DNA of 64,000 bases from Paralvinella palmiformis (lineage: Eukaryota > Annelida > Polychaeta > Terebellida > Alvinellidae), in NCBI GenBank assembly GCA_025642065.1, contig JAODUP010000015.1:344001-408000 (forward strand), in the 5' to 3' direction. Below are positions 60,924-64,000 of this stretch, in pieces. Position 1 is the first letter of the stretch; each line of letters begins with the position of its first letter. Below the pieces are notes generated by a model that made no database searches, was not told the DNA's origin, and saw only the letters and a program-made list of their open reading frames with translations. A program made the position numbers and the translations under genes.

Positions 60924-61284
60924 AATAAGCAAACGATAATACAAATTACAGCAGAGGGATCAGAGAATTTAACAAAACAGATAAACTTGTTCCTGATTGG
61001 TGCAGATGTGCTGCCAGATTACAAAAAATTGTCCAGGACTAAAAAAAGGTTGTAGTGGTTGAAAGCCCCCCCCCCCCCAATACTGCTGATGGGACCACCC
61101 ATCAGAACTGAGTGCTCATGAATAAAGTGACTGGTTATATTATAACTAGCTTAATGATACAGATTCAGACACAACTGATGTTTCATAACCATTTGGTTCA
61201 AAGCATCGGCTGGCTTGTGTACTAATTTCCTGAGATGCCATAAGCTCTCTGTATGTATGCGCCAAAATGAGCCCAAATCTCCCT

Positions 61285-61565
61285 GTTAATTTGGATAAAA
61301 AAATTACTTTGTTCCATCATCTTGTTATTAATTAGAACACGATTATTTAACTGCACAAACTATAAAAAAGTCTGGCTCAAAGCTTTCATTGCTGCCTCGT
61401 CTTATATTTAAGATAGGTAATTTTATGCAATATTGACTGATCTACTGACCTGGTTTTATACATGACTACCTTATACATAATAAGTATATACAGCATGTCA
61501 TTTGTTATTACTTTCTGAGATATCTTTTACAAAGCTTGCATCAAACCCTAAAGATGTTATGATTC
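61285..61565 (+). repeat. Dispersed 290-bp repeat, copy 2
   Basis: Direct-orientation partner of 20560-20848, with the same order of landmark words and indels (for example one tta...taag segment shorter here). Non-coding. Confidence 0.75.
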
Positions 61566-62639
61566 CATGTTTATTTTGTCAAATAAATTACACGTAGAAT
61601 GGCTCCAACTAAAGTTATAATATAAATGTATATACTTACACAATTTAATTATGTCTAGTGGAGCCGGACAGTCTCCTGTAGACTCTTCTACATCTATGAG
61701 CTGTATACATGTTGTATTTATTATTTACTTCTATTCATGAACTTTTACCTTTGTATGTCAACATATATTTGTATACAGTTCAGAAAATAAAGTTACTCCA
61801 GAGTCATTCATCTATTCAGAATAAGGAAGTTAAGTTTTTTCAGATTTCAGACACATATACACACATTGGGTATAAGTGTCAGCTTTATACATTACTTCTT
61901 ATAAACTTACTTTAATATGAGTGTTTCCTCTGGGTAAAAAGTAGCATGAGGCTGTATGGGATGGCACTGAAGCCGCAAATCCAGTTATGGGGGGTTTGGG
62001 GAGCATGGACCCGAATTTGTTTTAATATTACGTAAAATTGTCTTATTCTTAAATATATTTTAATCTTTCTCTTTGAATATTATACAGGGAGAAATGAAGT
62101 AAAAGTTAGAATAAAACACATTTAATGAGTACTAAAAGTCAATAATCTTAGTTCTGTTTGTTCAGGGAAAGCTGCCACAAATGTCGGATTTTTCTTTGCT
62201 GCCTCTGATTTGGCAGTTTGGGTTCCTTTGGTAGAACAAGGTGATCATAGCGTTAATTGTGCTTCATAAGTCGTGATTAAGGCCAGTCTTAAAAATAATC
62301 TTGTTGGGCATTACCCAACCTTATGACTCCAAAATGGCTGTATGGAATTGGGAAGAAATGAAACATACATTTCAACAAATTTTTCATGCTTAAATTCTGC
62401 TTGTATTTGTTGTTTGATTGGTTTTTGCTTCGATGCCCTGCATAATGCATCAGTACTCTCAAAATTTCGGTACTATTGAAATATTGGCGTACTTGCGCTT
62501 TCTTCACTGTGTGCGTATATGGGACGAATTGGCTTGCTTGTGGGGGAGATTGTGCATGGTGACGTTATATTATCGAATGATGTTTAAACCACATGCAGAT
62601 ATAATCTGCAGACTGAGGAATATTTGTTAAAACGAAGTG

Positions 62640-63066
62640 GTTGCGTAGCCGAACATCGGAACCGTGTTCGCAAGCGCTAAATGTCCGAGCACTCCATGGA
62701 CATGCGCTGACTCCCGATGGCGGCAAGGATTTGCCCATGCGCTAACTCCCGAACCTGTTATCTCTTTTTTTAAATGTGGCGGCTGAGCATAATACACTTT
62801 TATTTGAACTAAAGTTAGGTTGAGGCTTTCGACATCTTTGAATATGTTCAAACAAGAATAAAGGAGATTGAAGATATCATATCTGTCCAACTATATCGAC
62901 GTAATTGTAATACGTTGGCTCGGATCTTTTTATATCTGCATCCGAGCATACGAAACAAGCAAAAATAGGTGCTTGCACGTTCAGTTCTCGGTTCTTTTAC
63001 ACCAGCAAACACGGTTCTGCGTCCTTTAACGCAAACGAACACAGTTCCAATGCTCGGCTATGCAAC
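62640..63066. mobile_element. TIR element, GTTGCGTAGCC family, copy 2
   Basis: Left end gttgcgtagccgaacatcgg. Right end is the complement of gttgcatagccgagcattgg (ends at 63066). An inner word (ggatcttttt, atccgagcat) appears in inverse order relative to copy 1, so the two are in opposite orientation. 427 bp; open frames within it are not conserved. Confidence 0.75.
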
Positions 63067-63822
63067 AACGTCCTTGTTAAAAATCTTTCAACAAATCAGT
63101 GTTTTGTTTACACTCGTACTACAACAATAGCAAGCAATACTGGTGGATTTATGTTTTCCTTATCGTACTGAATGACCTTAAATGAAACAATAAATTTTAT
63201 CACGTGCAACATATTTTGTGGTCCGCATTATTCACTTCAAACGGTTCCACGCATCATTATAATATTCACTACAAAATGGATGAACGAAAACTAACTATCA
63301 TTAGGGGAGATAATGCCTGACGATATCTGGTCACACAACTTTTTTATTTATTCATAAATATTAATTTAGAAAGGTTCATAAATTAGTTATTTTTTATATT
63401 CAATACATTGTTAGTGGTTTTACATTTATGTGTAATCATCTGATCGATGACGTAAATACGTCGTCAGAACTCGTGTGCAGTTTTGCAGCATATTTTCCTT
63501 TTTGGCCCCAAATTTGAAAGTCCAAAACAAGGGTGAGTTGTGCTTTATGTGATGATTGTGAATTGTTAGTAAACCCCGAAAACCTATTGAAAATACTAGT
63601 GAGTCTATATCTGAAACAAGTTTGTAAGTTGTATGATATCTATCTAGTCTGAATTATTACTGGCATGCGTGTATTTGAATGAAAAAACGCTTCATGAACA
63701 ATATATTCCACTAGACAATCTATGAATATATATATATAATTCCTACCTACCGTAGGGATTTGTTTTGGCCATGTAACCCCCAACCAATTTATTTTTAAGA
63801 CTGGCCTAACTTTAGAATACAG

Positions 63823-64000
63823 TCTAACCTCACTTTTATGCCAATTGTTGGAAATTTGCTGCTGGGAAGATTTGGTTTTGTCATGGTAGGAGATAATCTG
63901 CTGCTTCTGGCTAATGTCAATTGCTGTGTGTTTATGTTTTCTTGATACAATAGCCATGATCAGAAATGATATTAAGAACAAAACAGATTGGTGGCATTAT
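63823..64000. mobile_element. Possible pogo-like TIR element running off the window
   Basis: cagtctaacctcacttttatgcc, here starting at 63822-63823 after a TA, resembles the 59442 terminus in pattern (CAGTxxxxCCTC...ATxxCA). The other end would lie beyond 64000, so this is unproven. Confidence 0.35.

Overview
The window is invertebrate genomic DNA, AT-rich, with GT-AG introns and dense fossil transposons. The two recognisable host genes, the many tRNA-headed SINEs, the CR1/L2-like LINEs and the long TA microsatellites suggest a lophotrochozoan animal, most likely a mollusc (possibly a gastropod). The species call is inference. It is not bacterial: there are no operons, and most long open frames are exons, transposon remains or microsatellite artefacts.

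Layout. 1-4192 (+): last eight exons of a glycoside hydrolase family 1 gene whose 5' end lies left of the window. Both catalytic glutamates are present, and the enzyme domain is preceded by an unusual Gln/Pro-rich stretch. 4.2-11.1 kb: microsatellites, a Ty3/Gypsy integrase remnant, inverted copies of a GGAATT-rich repeat, a hAT transposase remnant and a patchwork of LINE tails. 12.35-14.92 kb (-): a well-preserved 5'-truncated LINE. 15.68-17.96 kb (-): a much more decayed CR1-like LINE. 20-24.6 kb: tandem arrays, including a degenerate 46-bp minisatellite whose unit carries a palindrome. 25.28-26.95 kb (+): an unexplained block in which two copies of a 106-bp exon-like unit flank a 274-codon open frame and a pogo-type transposase remnant.

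32563-44805 (-): a complete six-exon gene for phosphatidylinositol synthase (CDIPT). Its 8.3-kb first intron holds a MITE with a nested SINE, a second MITE and a LINE remnant. 45-50 kb, upstream of CDIPT: more LINE remnants, a TIR element, SINEs and tandem repeats. 50837 (+): a convincing first coding exon of an unidentified gene, divergent from CDIPT. I could not place its later exons. 51-64 kb is otherwise non-coding as far as I can read, with a 165-bp foldback palindrome, a SINE with a perfect 13-bp target duplication and several TIR elements, one flanked by TA.

The two named genes do unrelated jobs (glycoside hydrolysis and phosphoinositide synthesis). Nothing indicates a functional cluster. 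The novelty is in the mobile DNA: several non-autonomous families can be defined internally by paired copies, terminal inverted repeats and target-site duplications.
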